In this document: in pieces, positions 10,447 to 22,975 of the stretch
How the letters are laid out: each line of letters opens with the position of its first letter
Numbering within the stretch: position 1 is the stretch's first letter
Assembly: GCF_000001735.4 (NCBI RefSeq)
Contig: NC_003076.8
Coordinates: 11,346,001 to 11,410,000, forward strand
Source of the DNA: Arabidopsis thaliana
Lineage: Eukaryota; Streptophyta; Magnoliopsida; Brassicales; Brassicaceae
Direction of reading: 5' to 3'
DNA: 64,000 bases
Notes under the pieces: generated by a model
The model's input: the letters and a program-made list of their open reading frames with translations, nothing else
Databases searched by the model: none
What the model was told of the DNA's origin: nothing
Translations under genes and position numbers: made by a program

Positions 10447-10896
10447 AATTTGACAGCCAGAATCAAAGAAGTCCAAAGAATGGTGGTATTGAGTCATGAG
10501 TGCAGTGCAATCACTTAGAAAAAGATTGTTCAAGAAAAGTTGGAAGATCCGGGATCTTTCACTCTATCATGCTCTCGTACGCAACTAGCTTTGAGCAACT
10601 TTATATATGATCTAGGAGCTTCAGTCAGCATAATGCCACTTTCTGTTGCAATGAAGCTGGGATTTGTCCAATATAAGCCATGAGACCTATCCTTGATCCT
10701 TGCTGATAGGACCTTAAGAAAACCTTATGGCCTCCTCGAAGATCTGCCTATCAAGATTAATGGAGTAGAAGTGCCTACAGACTTTGTTGTGCTCGAGATG
10801 GATGAAGAACCTAAAGATCCCTTGATCTTAAGAAGACCCTTCTTGGCTTCAGCTGAGGCAATCATAGATGTTAAGAAAGGAAAGATTCAGCTTAAC
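10447..10896 (+). pseudogene. Ath-C protease fragment
   Basis: The translated strand gives [13 protein letters not shown], the intact active-site phrase YDLGASVSIMPLSVA, a TGA stop at 10681-10683, then [18 protein letters not shown] and a protease end with [10 protein letters not shown]. It closely parallels the Ath-E protease (about 54000-54360). Coding is cut at 10896 by a solo LTR; the next codons resume at about 28057 (ITFKLL), beyond the LTR and the element nested in it. Confidence 0.85.
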
Positions 10897-12039
10897 TGAT
10901 ATGACTCAAATTGCCTTAAAGCCTCTCTATTAAGGGTCGGATTCCACAAAGTCCTTTTGTTCACACAGTGAGCTAAGTGTCAAGATTAAGTTAGAAGAGA
11001 ATGAGAAAAATAAAAAGAAAACAAAGTAAGGAAATAGCAGATTGGTTGGTTGTGAAACAAGATAATAAAATGTCAGGTTTAGGGTATTCTCAGGAAACAA
11101 ATTATTAGTAGATCTAGTGATAGCTAGGTTGTTATCGAATCATTCTTAAACTCAACATCTAATATCAGAATAATCGGTGGCGTTCCGTGAAACTCACTAT
11201 GCTTAGATCTAAAATTCCTGGTGGGGTTCCGTGAAACTCTATTCCTAAACATGCATGCTAAACGAGTTCGATAAGTTCACCTTAGTAGATATGATGATTC
11301 TTATTACACACCTATAAATTAGGCTTATCAAATAATAGTTCTGATAACAGATACATATGACGGGTATATATATTATCTAAGATCAAGTTCTAGTTAATTA
11401 CTCTAGAACTAGCATTAAGATCAACTAAAGATGAAGAATCCTATAGATAACCTAGCAAAGCGGTAATCTACTAAATCATTTGATTCTCTAGTGAGAAACC
11501 CTAACCCTAACAAGCAGACTACTCAGACATGGAGATTGAAACAAACAACATGATTGACTAAGAAAGCATAAACAATTCAATAGAGAAAGAGTTAGAAAAG
11601 ATCTCTTCACTGTTATTGAAAATCTAATGAAACTCTGAAAACAAGGGGTGAATACCTTGATGTCTCGAAAACTTGATAGAAAATTCCTTATGTCTAAACA
11701 ATGATCTTTAAAACTATATATTTGAACTACAAAACGTGCATGGACTAATAATGAAAATATGGAACTTAAAAGCGTTACGTCTTCTGGGGCAAATTTCTAA
11801 TTCTTCAAACTTAAAAGCGTGATGGACTTCTCTGGGCCACAACTGGTGTCGATCGACTCTCTCGACTGGATCTAAAAGTGAATTCGTCCTTTAGCTTCTT
11901 TTCCTCAGGTTTTGCTCCAAAATGTCTCCTCATCTCATTTGTTTTCTCTCTCCATAGAATACCTGAAAAGACTCTAAAAAGACTGTAGAAATAACAAAAA
12001 GATTCAAAAACCTATATTTTAAAGCATAGTTAAAAACAG
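10897..12039 (-). repeat. solo LTR, major part; its last 19 bp are at 28033-28051
   Basis: On the plus strand it starts TGATATGACTC and, after removal of Ath-A, ends GGGATATATCA at 28051. Its flanks are TTAAC (10892-10896) and TTAAT (28052-28056), a 5-bp duplication with one change. Ath-A interrupts it between AACAG (12035-12039) and AAAAG (28028-28032), again a 5-bp duplication with one change. No internal element sequence belongs to it, so it is best read as a solo LTR left by recombination. Confidence 0.75.
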
Positions 12040-12621
12040 TGATATAGCTCAAATTGCCTTAAGCTTACTCCCTCAAATAAGAGATCGTCGTTAGCACTTA
12101 AGGGTCAAATTCCACTGAGCTCTCGATGTTCACACAATAGACTTATTAAAGAAAACAATTGGATGTAAAAGACAAATAAGCAAGTAAACGAGGTGTAGAT
12201 TCAAGTGATTAAAGCGTCGGGTCTAAGGAATTGTCTCGGGAGATAGATAAATTGTAGATCTAGCTAATATTAGGATTGTTATTGCACCGTTCTCAAACTC
12301 AAACTATAATTTTAGAGTGACCGGTGGTGTACCGCGAAACTCTCTATACTTAGAGCTAAGATAATCGTAGAAGCCGAGAAATCCTATACTAAAGCATGCA
12401 TTGTTATCAAGCTTGATTAGTTCACCTAGTATCTAAACCAGAGCCCTTCTATAAGCCTACCTGTTCTTTCTTAAATACCTAGGCTCATCAATGATAGTTC
12501 AAACAAAAAGTACCTATGGTGGGCATACCTATTATCTAATATCAAGTTCTAGGTGATCAATCTAAAACTAGGAATAAGAATAATCAAGATGAAGAACCCT
12601 AAGAATAATCCTAAGGGGTTT
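12040..12621 (-). repeat. truncated 3' LTR of Ath-A
   Basis: The sequence starts TGATATAGCTC and follows the 5' LTR (26871 onward) almost base for base to about 12621 (CCTAAGGGGTTT), then diverges abruptly. About 560 bp of LTR and the polypurine tract are missing, so a deletion joins the LTR to the end of the env-like region. Confidence 0.85.
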
Positions 12622-12882
12622 AGTTAGTGTTTTCACATGGATCCTCCAGTTAGACTGTTAAATCACAAAAACACACATCAATAGTTCCAACAAAGCATAA
12701 GAAAATAGGAGAAACAAGTTCCAAAACAGATAACAAATAGTCTGAAATAAAGCAAAAACAAAGTTTGAAAAGAAAGCAAGATAGTGAGGATGGCTAGTCC
12801 TCATGCTCTGAGCCGGAGGTGGGTGCGGGAGAGTAACGACGGCGACGGGTGGGAGCAACATAACCACAACGAGAGAGTGTAG
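12622..12882. other. env-like 3' flank of Ath-A
   Basis: The sequence lies between the LTR truncation and the last readable env-like codons. Short frames only; no separate feature seen. Confidence 0.4.
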
Positions 12883-14291
12883 CTACGGCATTCCAGACGT
12901 TCTTGAAGCTGTCGACGACGTACTGCTGAAAGACCTGTGGCTCCATCGGGCTGGGAGGAGGAGAATGCAGCTGATAAGGGAGAGCGGAAGAGGAAGATCC
13001 AACTCTCGGACCCCCAGCAGGGTCAATGAACTCGTCCTCAGTCTATGTATGCACAGATCCTGAAGTTGAACCTCTCTATCGCCTGGTGCGTGGTGCAACA
13101 TGCAAAAGGAAGGATCGGGACAAAAACCGAGCTCCTCATGCTCGCCATTAATCTCTGTAAGCGCGGTGCAAGGTAACTGAATCATATGGTGCCATGTCTT
13201 GTCTCTGAAACACCAAAGGAAGTTGCCTTTCATCCAGTGAGAGTTTTTAAGATAACTCTCATCCATAGTGAATCTCGTGGTGTTGACCTCTTCTCCCTCA
13301 AAGTTGATGCGAAAATGCTCAAATATAGGAGTAGAAGACTGCCAACTCTCTCAGATTTCTTCCCTCTAACTATAAAGGACTTGGTCTTGAGTGAGACCAA
13401 GTGATGAGCAAATACAGTGCCAAAGTTGACATCACGGTCAACCTCCTCAAATCCAAAGCTGTCTGGAAAGAAATCATGAACAGCATGATAGAACAACAAC
13501 AACTCAGAAAGTCTCATCTTGCCAGGTTCCATCTTGCACAACAGTGTGCTACTAATCAGCCTAACCAAATATCTCAGAACATGGTGACGAATCTCTGAGT
13601 GTACTGCGTCCTTGGAATCGTAAATTCCATTGCCAAACCTGCTCCAGAAAATCTGAGCATCCTTAAACTGTCCAAGTAGAGCAACTCTAGTGAGATCATT
13701 GTCTAAACCATATAGGTCACATAACTCTCTCAATGGTAGACTGTATCTGACACCGCGAATGAAGAAGATAAGAGCTCCTTCCTAAGCATTGTGTTTCCTC
13801 TCATTCACATAGTAGACCCTAACAGAAGCCATGAATTGTCTAACTAGCTCAGGATACAGATCGTACTACCTACAATAGATGGCTCCCAAACCAATATCAT
13901 CTAGCAAACCTAAAACAGATTTCTCTATCTGCAAACGCTGCATCAAACCAAAATCCGCAACATGAGTAGGCAAAATTTTTACACTCATCCAAGCATTATA
14001 GAACAGAGTATCAAAATCATCCCAATCTGGAGAAAAAGGGCGATTGATATAGTCACCTTTAGTGAATTCTGTGTTGACATCCTTCTCCCAAACTCTTTGA
14101 GAAGGAATTTTTTCTGTTGGAAGCTTTGGCCATGGAAATCGATAGACGGGAGGTTCAGGCGCTGCAGCTGGTGGTTGAGGTTGGGAAGGGCGGAGGCCGG
14201 CGGCGGTGGAGAAGCTCCTGCGGTGTTGAGCACCGGCGGAGGAGGAAGGTGGAGGACCGCTCTTCCTTGCCTTCTTTTTCTGCCCAGCCAT
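12883..14291 (-). pseudogene. Ath-A env-like gene (ATHILA ORF-1 family, PF03078 type)
   Basis: The gene lies downstream of integrase, the position of the env-like ORF of Athila elements. It starts at 14291 (MAGQKKKARKSG), with a basic, then Pro/Ser-rich N-terminus. The middle part (13733-13230) has LCDLYG, AQIFWSRFGNG, IRHHVLRYLVRLIS and LSELLLFYHAVHDFF, the pattern of the ATHILA ORF-1 family. A TAG at 13866-13868, further stops near 13780, and a frame change at about 13230-13266 break it. Role in Athila is unproven; an envelope-like function is inferred only from position. No confident transmembrane segment was seen. Confidence 0.7.
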
Positions 14292-14355
14292 CTTGCAGAT
14301 TGGTGGAATTGATACTTGGGGAAGATAGAGGATGAAATTCTAATGAGATTAGAGC

Positions 14356-14469
14356 CTGAAATCACAAGAAACGGTGAAAAATCGAAGGATCTAGAAAGAA
14401 AAGAGTGATTTTGGCGGTTTGGAAAAAACTGAAATGAAGAAGATGAAGTTTTAGGTTAAATCGACTTAC
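14356..14469 (-). other. predicted leader intron upstream of the Ath-A env-like gene
   Basis: On the minus strand CAG|GTAAGT (donor at 14469) is followed 114 nt later by TTTCAG|GCTC (acceptor at 14356), and the env-like ATG lies 65 nt further at 14291. A TCGATCGA palindrome sits just upstream at 14483-14495. This is a prediction from splice consensus only. Confidence 0.5.
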
Positions 14470-14699
14470 CTGGAAAATGAGGATGTCGATCGACACCAGA
14501 GCTTTTTTTTTTCTTTTTTTTTTCTTTCATAAATCCTATAAAACCAAAAATCCTAAGTTAAAAATTAAATGAATGAAATGATGAAGAAGAGAAATACTTA
14601 TTAGTGGGTTGCTTCCCACTAAGCGCTTGTTTATAGTCAATAGCTTGACTTTGCAGTTGCTTAATCAACATGTGGGTCCTTAAGATCCAAAGGCTTTTC

Positions 14700-15960
14700 T
14701 ACTGGAATCTCGGCTTCAGCCCAGTAGTGTTTGACTTTCTGTCCATTCATTGCAAATGATCATCCATTGTATCTGTAAGAACGACTGTTCCATATGGCCT
14801 AACCAAATGGACTATGTATAGACCTGACCAACGAGAAGACAATTTTTCAGGAAACAATGTCAATCTAGAATCATAAAGAAGTACCTAGTCATTAGACTCA
14901 AAGTTTCGAGTGAGGATCTTCTTGTCGTGGTAAGCCTTTGTGCGTTTCTTGTAGAGCTTTGAGTTGCCATAGGCGTGAATTCGTATCTCATCGAGCTCAT
15001 TCAACTGAATAAGTCTCCTTTCTCCAGCTGATTTGATGTCAAAATTCATCATCTTGACTGTCCAAGCTGCTTTGTGCTCTAATTCCACTGGAAGATGACA
15101 AGCTTTACCATATAGAAGATGATAAGGTGTGGTCCCAAGCGGAGTTTTGAAAGTTGTCCTATAAGCCCACAGTACATCATCTAACTTGTAAGACCACTCC
15201 TTTTTCGCTTTACCCACTGTTTTCTCAACAATCTCTTTGATCTGTCTGTTGGAAACTTCAACTTGACCGCTTGTTTGTGGATGGTAGGGAGTAGCCACTG
15301 GATGCTGAACTCCATACTGAAGAAGCAATTTCGCAAGAATCTTGTTAATGAAATGCTTACCTCCGTCACTAATGACTATGCGTGGCACTCCAAATCGAGG
15401 GAAGATGATAGACTTGAAGAGTTTCATGACAATTGCTGAATCGTTCTTCGGACTAGCTATAGCCTCTACCCACTTAGAGACATAATCTACAGCTACTAGG
15501 ATGTAGAGATTCTTGTTGAAAGGTTTGAAGGGTCCCATGAAATCTTTACCCCAACAGTCGAAGACTTCAACTTCGAGGATAAATTTCTGAAGCATCTCAT
15601 TACGCTTGCTAATCTTTCCCCTTCTTTGACAAGGATCACATTGAGATATGAACTTCTGAGCATCCCGAAACATTGTAGGCCATCAAAAGCCTGCTTGAAG
15701 AACTTTGGATACTATCTTGAAGGTTGCAAAATGACCACCATAGCTAGAGCTGTGACAATGCGATAGTATATCAGGAACCTCTGTTGCAGTAACGCATCTC
15801 CTATAAACTCCATCAGAACAATGCTTATAGAGATAAGGTTCATCCCAATAATATCGCCTAATCTCTCTTAGGAATCTCTTCTTGTTGTAATCTGTGAAAT
15901 TATCCGGTTCCACATTTGCAGCTAGGTAATTAACAATGTCAGCATACCATGGGTAGTCCT
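14700..15960 (-). pseudogene. Ath-A integrase
   Basis: The core is well preserved in one 263-codon frame (15673-14885): zinc-binding CDPCQRRG, the first catalytic Asp in [20 protein letters not shown], the second Asp in VISDGGKHF, and the Glu region [34 protein letters not shown] precedes the C-terminal domain. A TAG near 14889 cuts the C-terminal part (SSRWSG). Upstream, zinc-finger and linker sequence with [12 protein letters not shown] runs in the 15683-16381 frame, broken from the core by a stop at about 15680. All three acidic catalytic residues are present. Confidence 0.9.
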
Positions 15961-16650
15961 TCTCGACCCCTGTGGTGGCGCAATTCTCAGTTGGTGACCA
16001 ATTTCTTGTCGATTCAGGAGGGTGTCGATCGACATTTTCAGTGGTGTCGATCGACACCATTGCGCAACTACGAATATTAACTTCCTCTGAATTGTGAGTG
16101 TTGATCGACATAGAAGGAGTGTCGATCGACACTAAAGTTCGATTCTGCAACTTATCACATTTGCAGTCATCTTCTCCAGCTGTATCAATCATGTATATGT
16201 TCTCCTCAGGCAAGAAATCGTTAATAGGGACATCATCATCGATCCTAATGCGTGACAAATGATCTGCTACACCATTCTCAACCCCTTTCTTATCTCTTAC
16301 CTCGATGTCAAATTCCTGAAGATGCAAAATCCATCTCAAATGTCTTGGCTTAGCATCCTTCTTTTGCATCAAATACTTCAAGGCAGCATGATCTGTGAAA
16401 CCTTGGATCCAACAAGATAAGATCTCAATTTCTAGAAAGCAAACACCACAACTAACAACTCCTTTTCTGTAGTTGCATAATTCCTTTGAGCATCATCAAG
16501 TGTCCTACTTGCATAGTAGATGGCATTAAGTTTCTTATCCTTCCTCAGTCCTAGAACAGCTCCAACAACAAAATCACTCGCATCACACATTACCTCAAAA
16601 GGTAGATCCCAATCTGGTGGTTGAACAATTGGTGCGCTGATCAAGGATTG
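15961..16650 (-). pseudogene. Ath-A RNase H and linker with palindrome pairs
   Basis: The 16644-16432 segment shows the RNase H start: [41 protein letters not shown] stop and frame change follow at about 16400, then [19 protein letters not shown]. Between RNase H and integrase lies an unusual linker holding two pairs of GTGTCGATCGACAC-like sites (16022 and 16044; 16098 and 16119), read as VSIDT, SINT and VDRH in the protein. Such insertions are not part of the RNase H or integrase folds. Confidence 0.85.
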
Positions 16651-16659
16651 TATTATCTG

Positions 16660-18020
16660 CTAAAAGGCATCATGACACTCTTGTGTAAACTCAAATTTGA
16701 CTTCTTTACAGAGTAGAGCAGAGAGTGGTCTTGCTATTTTGTTGAAGTCTTTAATGAATCTCCTATAGAAACCAGCATGTCCAAGGAAACTCCTCACTCC
16801 TTTAACATTATCAAGTGCTTGAAGACTTGTCATAACTTCGATCTTAGCTCTATCAACATCTCTACCATGCTCAGAAATCCTGTATCCGAGAACTATCCCA
16901 TCCTGCACCATAAAGTGACATTTCTCCCAATTCAAAACCAGATGTTTCTCCTCACATCTTGCTAACACTTTGTAGAGGTTCTCTAAGCAATCCTCAAATT
17001 ATGATCCATAAACTGAAAAATCATCCATGAAGACCTCCATGATATCCTCAATCATGTCTGTGAAGATAGAAGACAGAAGGGCATTCTCAGATAAGCAAAT
17101 GTACCATAGGGGTAGGTGAAAGTTGTTTTCTCCTGGTCGTCTGGATGAATCGGGATCTAAAAGAATCCTGAGTATCCATCAAGAAAGCAATAGTACTTAT
17201 GATTTGCTAACTTTTCCAAAATCTGATCGATAAATGGTAAGGGGAAATGGTCTTTCCTGGTAGCAACATTCAGCTTTCTGTAATCGATGCACAACCGATG
17301 GCCTGTGATTGTCCGAGTAGGAATCAACTCATCTTTCTCGTTCTTGACTACTGTAACTCCTCTTTTCTTAGGAACTACATGAACTTGACTAACCCAACTG
17401 CTATCTGAAATTGGATAGATGATCCCTGCTTCCAACAGCTTCATAATCTCTTTCTTAACCACTTCTTTCAGATTCGGATTCAGTCTTCTCTGATGTTCAA
17501 CGGAAGACTTAGACTCATCCTCAAGGTGGATCCTATGAATGCATACATCCGGAGATATACCTGCAATATCATTAAGAGAATAGCCAAGAGCTTTGTGATG
17601 ATTGCGCAGCTTGCTTAGCAATAAGGTGAGCTCTACGGGATTAAAAGAAGCATTCACAATAACAGGATAAGCAAAATTTTCACCAAGAAAAGCGTACCTT
17701 AGCCCTGCTGGAAGTGGTTTTAAATTGATTTTAGGAGCCTTTGCTGGATCCCAATCTGAATTAGTAGTCGGTGTTGGAGTCACAAGTGGAAGAGATTCTT
17801 CAACCGTAAGTTGCATCACATGTTCGGTCTCATCTAGCAGCTTAGTATATGTAGAAGTTTCACTGTCCAAATCTGCACTGTCTTCTATGGAAGAGTACAA
17901 AACTCGCTCTAATGGGTCTTCTAATTCCATTTTTGAAATACCATCTGAACCTGATGAAGTGAAAGAATCTATCAAGAAAGTTTTCTCTTCTATGACCAGT
18001 TTCTTGACCAAAGTGTTCAT
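16660..18020 (-). pseudogene. Ath-A reverse transcriptase
   Basis: The N-terminal region (18020-17157) has LRYAFLGENFAYPVI, GYSLNDIAGISP, RRLNPNLKEVVKKE, AGIIYPISDSSWVSQVHVVPKKRG and RLCIDYRKLN. The palm continues with FLDGYSGFF, then a stop at about 17157 and a short deletion before the catalytic FMDDFSVYG (about 17015-17045). The thumb/connection part is at 16968-16660 (CHFMVQDGIVLGYRIS). The FMDD form of the active site is usual for Athila elements. At least three breaks disable it. Confidence 0.88.
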
Positions 18021-18026
18021 ATAGAA

Positions 18027-18836
18027 CTACATAGTAAGATTGCAAACATTCAGCCTTATCCTCCCTTGTCGAACATCTAGGATTGCTCCAGCTGTATGCA
18101 AGAAGGATCTCCCAAGGATTAATGGATCCTTCTCGTAAGGCAAGACTACAAAGTCTATAGGAATCATGCTATTTCCAATCATTACGAGAACATCGATAAG
18201 AATTCCATCTGGAATTCGGGTAGAACGATCTGCCAACACAAGAGTGATAAAGGTAGGCTCAAGATTGGAATACCCAAGATGCATAGCTATTGAACGAGGC
18301 ATCAGGTTCACAGTAGAAACGAGATCGCATAAAGCTCTTAGGAAGGAATCGTGGTTGATGGTGACACTCAGTACAAAGGTTCCTGGATCTGGTAGCTTTC
18401 TTGGAATTCGTTCCTGAATGATATCGCTGCCTTCCTCTGAAATCATCATAATAATGCATTCTTTCGTCAAATCCTTAGTGACCATTGTCTTAACATACCT
18501 TCTTATTGTGGGAGAAAGATGAATAGCTTCAACTAGAGGCATCTCAACAATCAGCTTATCAATCATAGCCTTGCATCTGACATCATCTAAGGCTTGCCTT
18601 GACTTTTTAGGACTCTTGGGGAAAGGAATTCGCCGATTTGCTGACTTGGTTTCAGTTGGAATTTGCACATTATCTGAACGATCTGGGTGTCGATCGATAG
18701 GGGTTGGGTGACGATCGACACCATCAGGAATAATTTCCTCCTCCTCCGCGAAGTTGTAGATTCCACTCGACAAAGGCAAAACAAAGTCGTCAAGAATAAT
18801 TGGTGTCGATCGACACCCTGGTGTATCGATCGACAT
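18027..18836 (-). pseudogene. Ath-A aspartic protease with damaged active site
   Basis: The protease reads RKLPDPGTFVLSVTI, then ALCDLVSTVNLMPRSIA at the active site, FITLVLADRSTRIPDGIL and [12 protein letters not shown]. The invariant glycine after Asp-Leu is valine, so the enzyme is unlikely to work even though the frame is open for 269 codons. Its N-terminal linker carries two pairs of TCGATCGA palindromes (18687/18708 and 18803/18823). Upstream sequence to 19136 is gag/protease linker in short frames. Confidence 0.85.
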
Positions 18837-18935
18837 TGAGTCTTTTTCTGCAATTGGAAAAGATGAAGTCTGAGCTGAACATTCGCGCTGAAGTATTGGG
18901 TTGAGCAGCTTTCCGCTGCGTAGTGTGAGTGCATT

Positions 18936-19182
18936 GATAGAGGCTGATGTAGGTGAAAGCTCGGATATATGAGAGCGTAGATTGTCAATCTTGCTATTTA
19001 GATCTGTGTAGAGAGAATCATATTTGCTATCAAACTTATCCTCGAGAGCTTCGTTTGGCCCGTAAGAATCTGCGCAAGCATGGAGTCGAGTCTGCTATCT
19101 AATGAGGGTGGAGGGGGGGGGGGCTTGGATAGGATCGATAGAGGCTGATGTAGGTGAAAGCTCGGATATATGAGAGCGTAGA
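18936..19182. repeat. 46-bp perfect direct repeat at the Ath-A/Ath-B junction
   Basis: The copies are at 18936-18981 and 19137-19182, both starting GATAGAGGCTGATG and ending GAGAGCGTAGA. The first lies in continuous Ath-A sequence; the second joins Ath-A to the truncated Ath-B LTR. It looks like a filler copied from nearby during break repair. Confidence 0.85.
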
Positions 19183-20640
19183 ATGATTGAAAACAGAAAA
19201 ATACTAAAATTCAATAGCAAGTGAATGAAGCAGGTAAGTAAACAGAAAAATCAAATGGATGAGAAATTCCTAAGGATGGGGTAATCGAATAGTGTGGTCT
19301 CCCTAATCAATTCAGTTGGTTAACAAATCTCAATTAAGCTATCCCTAGACAACAGGTGCAACAACAGATTAATTCACTCCCGTGATAGAAACCCTCAAGC
19401 ATAGCTAGACACTGACCTAATTCCCATTAGCGATCTCTAACTAAGCAGGCAATAAGAACCGACTGTTAAAGCCAATAACTGCTCTAAACGGTCAATCCCT
19501 TGGGATAGAGACGATTATCACTAGAATTAATAGATCCAACGTTCTATTAAACGCCTTCTGGGCGCTGGAACGTCTGGGATCGGATTCCAGTTGATCAGAA
19601 AGGAATAAGCAGTAAACACAACTAATCCAGAAGGGATTCAATAAATCTACACTTAACCAATAGATTCGACTAGGGGTTCCGCAACTACTCTATCCCGTCC
19701 TCAGAAATCCTAATCACTACTCAAACAACATGCTTAAAGACAATAACATAGAAACGATTGAAGATTGCATACTAAAAATATGAACCAAAGATGAACAAGC
19801 AAATGAAAGCAAAATCTGAATAACTTAGAAGAAAAAATATCGAAATACAAAGTTGCAGGAATGAAAAGCGTCTGCTGAATAATAGTGCAAAATTCGTGTC
19901 TCTAAAGTGCATGTCTGGGGGCGAAACCCTTAGAGACTTATTTCTACTAAGATAAGAAAGCGGGCTTCGAGCCCACTTAACGGCCCATGGACGGCGTGAT
20001 CAAGAGTGTCGGCTCAAAGTGGGCTTCTTTATGGGCTTCGAATGGGCTTCGAATGGGCCTTCTCTTCTCTTCTCTTTCTGATGCTCAGGTTGTCTGGTTG
20101 AGTTCGGATTGATCAGAGGATCGGGGTGGTGGTCGAGTAGGTTGGTTGACAGAATGGTCTAGGCTGCTTCTTGGCCTCTGTGATCGAGTAAGTGTGTCAG
20201 TTGTCAGGATGGACTGGTTCTTCTCCTCTCCGATCGAGTATAACTGGTGGACTGGCAAAGTGGACTGCCTGGTCGCCTATACGATAGAGTAGAATTGTAG
20301 AATGGATTGCCTCCTCTCCTCTGCGATCGAGTATATCTGGCAGAATGGACTGCCTGGTCTACTCTGCGATCGATTAGAAGTGTCTGGATGGACTGCTGAG
20401 CTGACTGCTTCCCTCTCTGCTACTGGTGATCGAGTATGTTGGTGGAAGTGTGACTTTCTGTTCTGTTTTCCTTCTTTCTGAGCACCAATAGCTCCAAAAC
20501 ACCTGAAACAACTCTAGAATGCAGAATGTATGCAAGACTAGTCCTAGACTCGACCAAAGATGCAAAATGTACAAAAATGATGGTGAATGCTATGAAAGAT
20601 GGATGAAACTAGACTCAAAAGAAATGGTGGTTCAAGTTTA
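19183..20640 (-). repeat. truncated 3' LTR of Ath-B
   Basis: The sequence matches in reverse the LTRs of Ath-E and Ath-C, including the conserved stretch around GATCAGAAAGGAATAAGCAG and GGGGTAATCGAATAG. Neither TGATA start nor TATCA end is present, so both ends are lost. Several GATCGAG sites (for example near 20176, 20241, 20325 and 20429) lie in its upstream half. Confidence 0.75.
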
Positions 20641-22290
20641 GTAACAGGGGACCCTCAAAAGAAATGGACTGAGCTTTAGGAGAATGCTAAAGGTAAGAGC
20701 CAACCTATGCATACAAGAATAGTATCCCATCTACCCAAAAACATAGACAGTGTATACACCAACAGATGGTACTACCCTCAAGCCCAGAATATGATCCTAG
20801 TTCTACCCTTTGCACTCAAGGCATTTTTTTTATTTTTTCATTCTTATCTTAGATCAAACCACTCTTTCTTTTCTTTGTCTCTTATTCTAAGGAGAAGTTT
20901 CTTTTACTTTGATGGATCTAGTGGACTTTGGTTTTCTTTGACAACTATGGCTCTTGTTATCTTCTTGTGATCAAGACTTTTCTATACTTTTTTCTTCAGT
21001 TGTTATAGAGCCTATATTTTTTTTAGTTCCCCAAAATCCATTACTAGACTAACTTGTTTCTCAACTTCCTTTTCCTAAGAACATCAACATTTCCTTTCTC
21101 TCTTATTTTTCTAATATACTCGACCCCCACTTAAAAAAAAATAGACACCCACCTAGTCCTATCTAGCCCAGAAAACGTGGACTAGAACTACATGAGACAC
21201 TACTCTTGTCGGCTCAAACCTAACACTTTCTTCCAAGCTCAATCCTGAAACAGGCCTCACAATCACACACGATATATAACAGGGCTCAAAAGAAAGGTTT
21301 GGTTAAGGGCAAGGGAAACTACTTCAATGATGGAAGCAGCTACTTGGGTTAGCAAGGGTGGTGAAAAGTTTAAAGAAAACCCAAGTATGTATATGGTATC
21401 CATGAGTTCAAATTCGATGCTAAGACATGATAATTGCAAGTCAGATTCAGGTTCAAATTGATAGGGAATGGTATCAGATAATAACAGTGTGATCGAGTAG
21501 AGCATTCAAGACATGGTGCAGTTTTACTTCAATTTTATTGACTACGCATCAGACAACTACCAACTATGAACCAAAATGCTTACAAGGCTATCTCATCATA
21601 ATCCCCAATGCATATGCGACAATCCTATATGAAACATCCTAGACTCAATCCTAAATGTGATGCAACTATATGAACACTCTGTTTTTGTGGAATACATTTT
21701 CAGAAATTTTTCAATTTTTTTGTTTTTTTCTATGCCTTAGATGAAGTTAAGACTCAAATGATGCAAATAAGACTCACTAGCAAACATGTTAAATACTTCT
21801 TGAATCCTCCCCCAAACTTAAACTACATAGTCCCTTGTGTAGTAGAAGTCTAAAGAAGAGTTCAAGAGACACTAAAACAAAACAAAAACAGAAAATGGTA
21901 TATACAATGATGGTTGTGTGTGGTACCTCAGTTGAAGACACTGAAGACGTAGTCGTCCATCTCCTCTCTGGTGTAATCCCATGGAATACTGGGACCTTGT
22001 TGTTGTTCCTGCTCCTCTGGTGCGGGATACTCGATCGTAGTGTTCCGGGTTCAATCAAAATTTTATAATTTTTGGACTCCACTGGACTGATATACTCGAT
22101 CACCACCCTTGAGATAGAGTAGAAATTTTGAATTTTTACTCTATCTCCAAGTCGTTCCTCTGTTCCTGAGAACCACAAATATAACCAAAGCAAATCAAAA
22201 GTAACAAGAATAGAAAAATTATTTACAAGGATAATCATGGGACTTCCTCCCAAGTGAGCTTGTTTAAAGTCTCTAGCTTGACTCCTCACA
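20641..22290 (-). other. Ath-B post-pol region with internal purine tract; env-like gene absent
   Basis: The stretch matches Ath-E 58150-59350 in reverse. The internal purine tract AAGTTTGGGGGAGG reads on the minus strand at 21806-21819. Sequence next to the end of integrase (about 22240-22290) matches Ath-E 54785-54850. The 3.3 kb that in Ath-E lie between these points, including the env-like ORF, are missing here. No credible gene was seen. Confidence 0.6.
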
Positions 22291-22291
22291 C

Positions 22292-22975
22292 TTATTGGGC
22301 TTTTACAGGCTCCTCCAAAGGAACAAAAGTTCCTTCTGGAATAAATTGATCTGCCATGTACTTCTTGAGCCTCTGCCCATTGACTGTGAAGTCTCCATTC
22401 TTCCCAACTAGAATGATAGCACCATAAGATCGGACTACAGTAACAGAGAAAGGACCAGACCATCTCGATTTGAGCTTGCCTGGAAAAAGCCTCAGGCGAG
22501 AGTTGAACAGCAGCACTTGATCACCAACCTTAAAATCTCTTGAAATTATCTTTTTGTCATGAAAAGATTTGGTTCGCTCCTTGTAGATTTTGGAACTCTC
22601 ATAAGCTTCTAAGCGAATCTCGTTTAGATCGTTCAGTTTGATCAACCGCTTCTCCTCTGTAGTTTTAATGTCAAAGTTCAGGAGTTTAACTGCCCACATG
22701 GCTTTATACTCAAGCTCAACAGGCAGGTGACACGATTTTCCATAGAGAAGGTTGAAAGGAGTCGTGCCAATAGGGGTCTTGAAAGTATGTACTTGTTTCC
22801 ATAAGAAGATGGAAATGGACCCATGAAATCAATTCCCCAAACGTCAAAAATATCAACTTCCAAGATCGGATTTTGAGGCATCTCATTCCTTCTGCTGATG
22901 TTCCCCTTTCTCTGACATAAATCACATTTTGAGATAAATTCCTGAGCATCCTTAAACATTGTCGGCCACCATAAA
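22292..22975 (-). pseudogene. Ath-B integrase lacking its catalytic core
   Basis: The N-terminal zinc region is readable ([33 protein letters not shown]). At about 22790 it jumps to the C-terminal third ([21 protein letters not shown] sequence, then [42 protein letters not shown]). The part with the second Asp and the Glu is deleted, so the protein cannot integrate DNA. Confidence 0.88.

Noticed and set aside
20707..21505. Short frames in the Ath-B 3' region
   Set aside because: They lie in sequence that is non-coding in Ath-E as well and are not conserved as frames.
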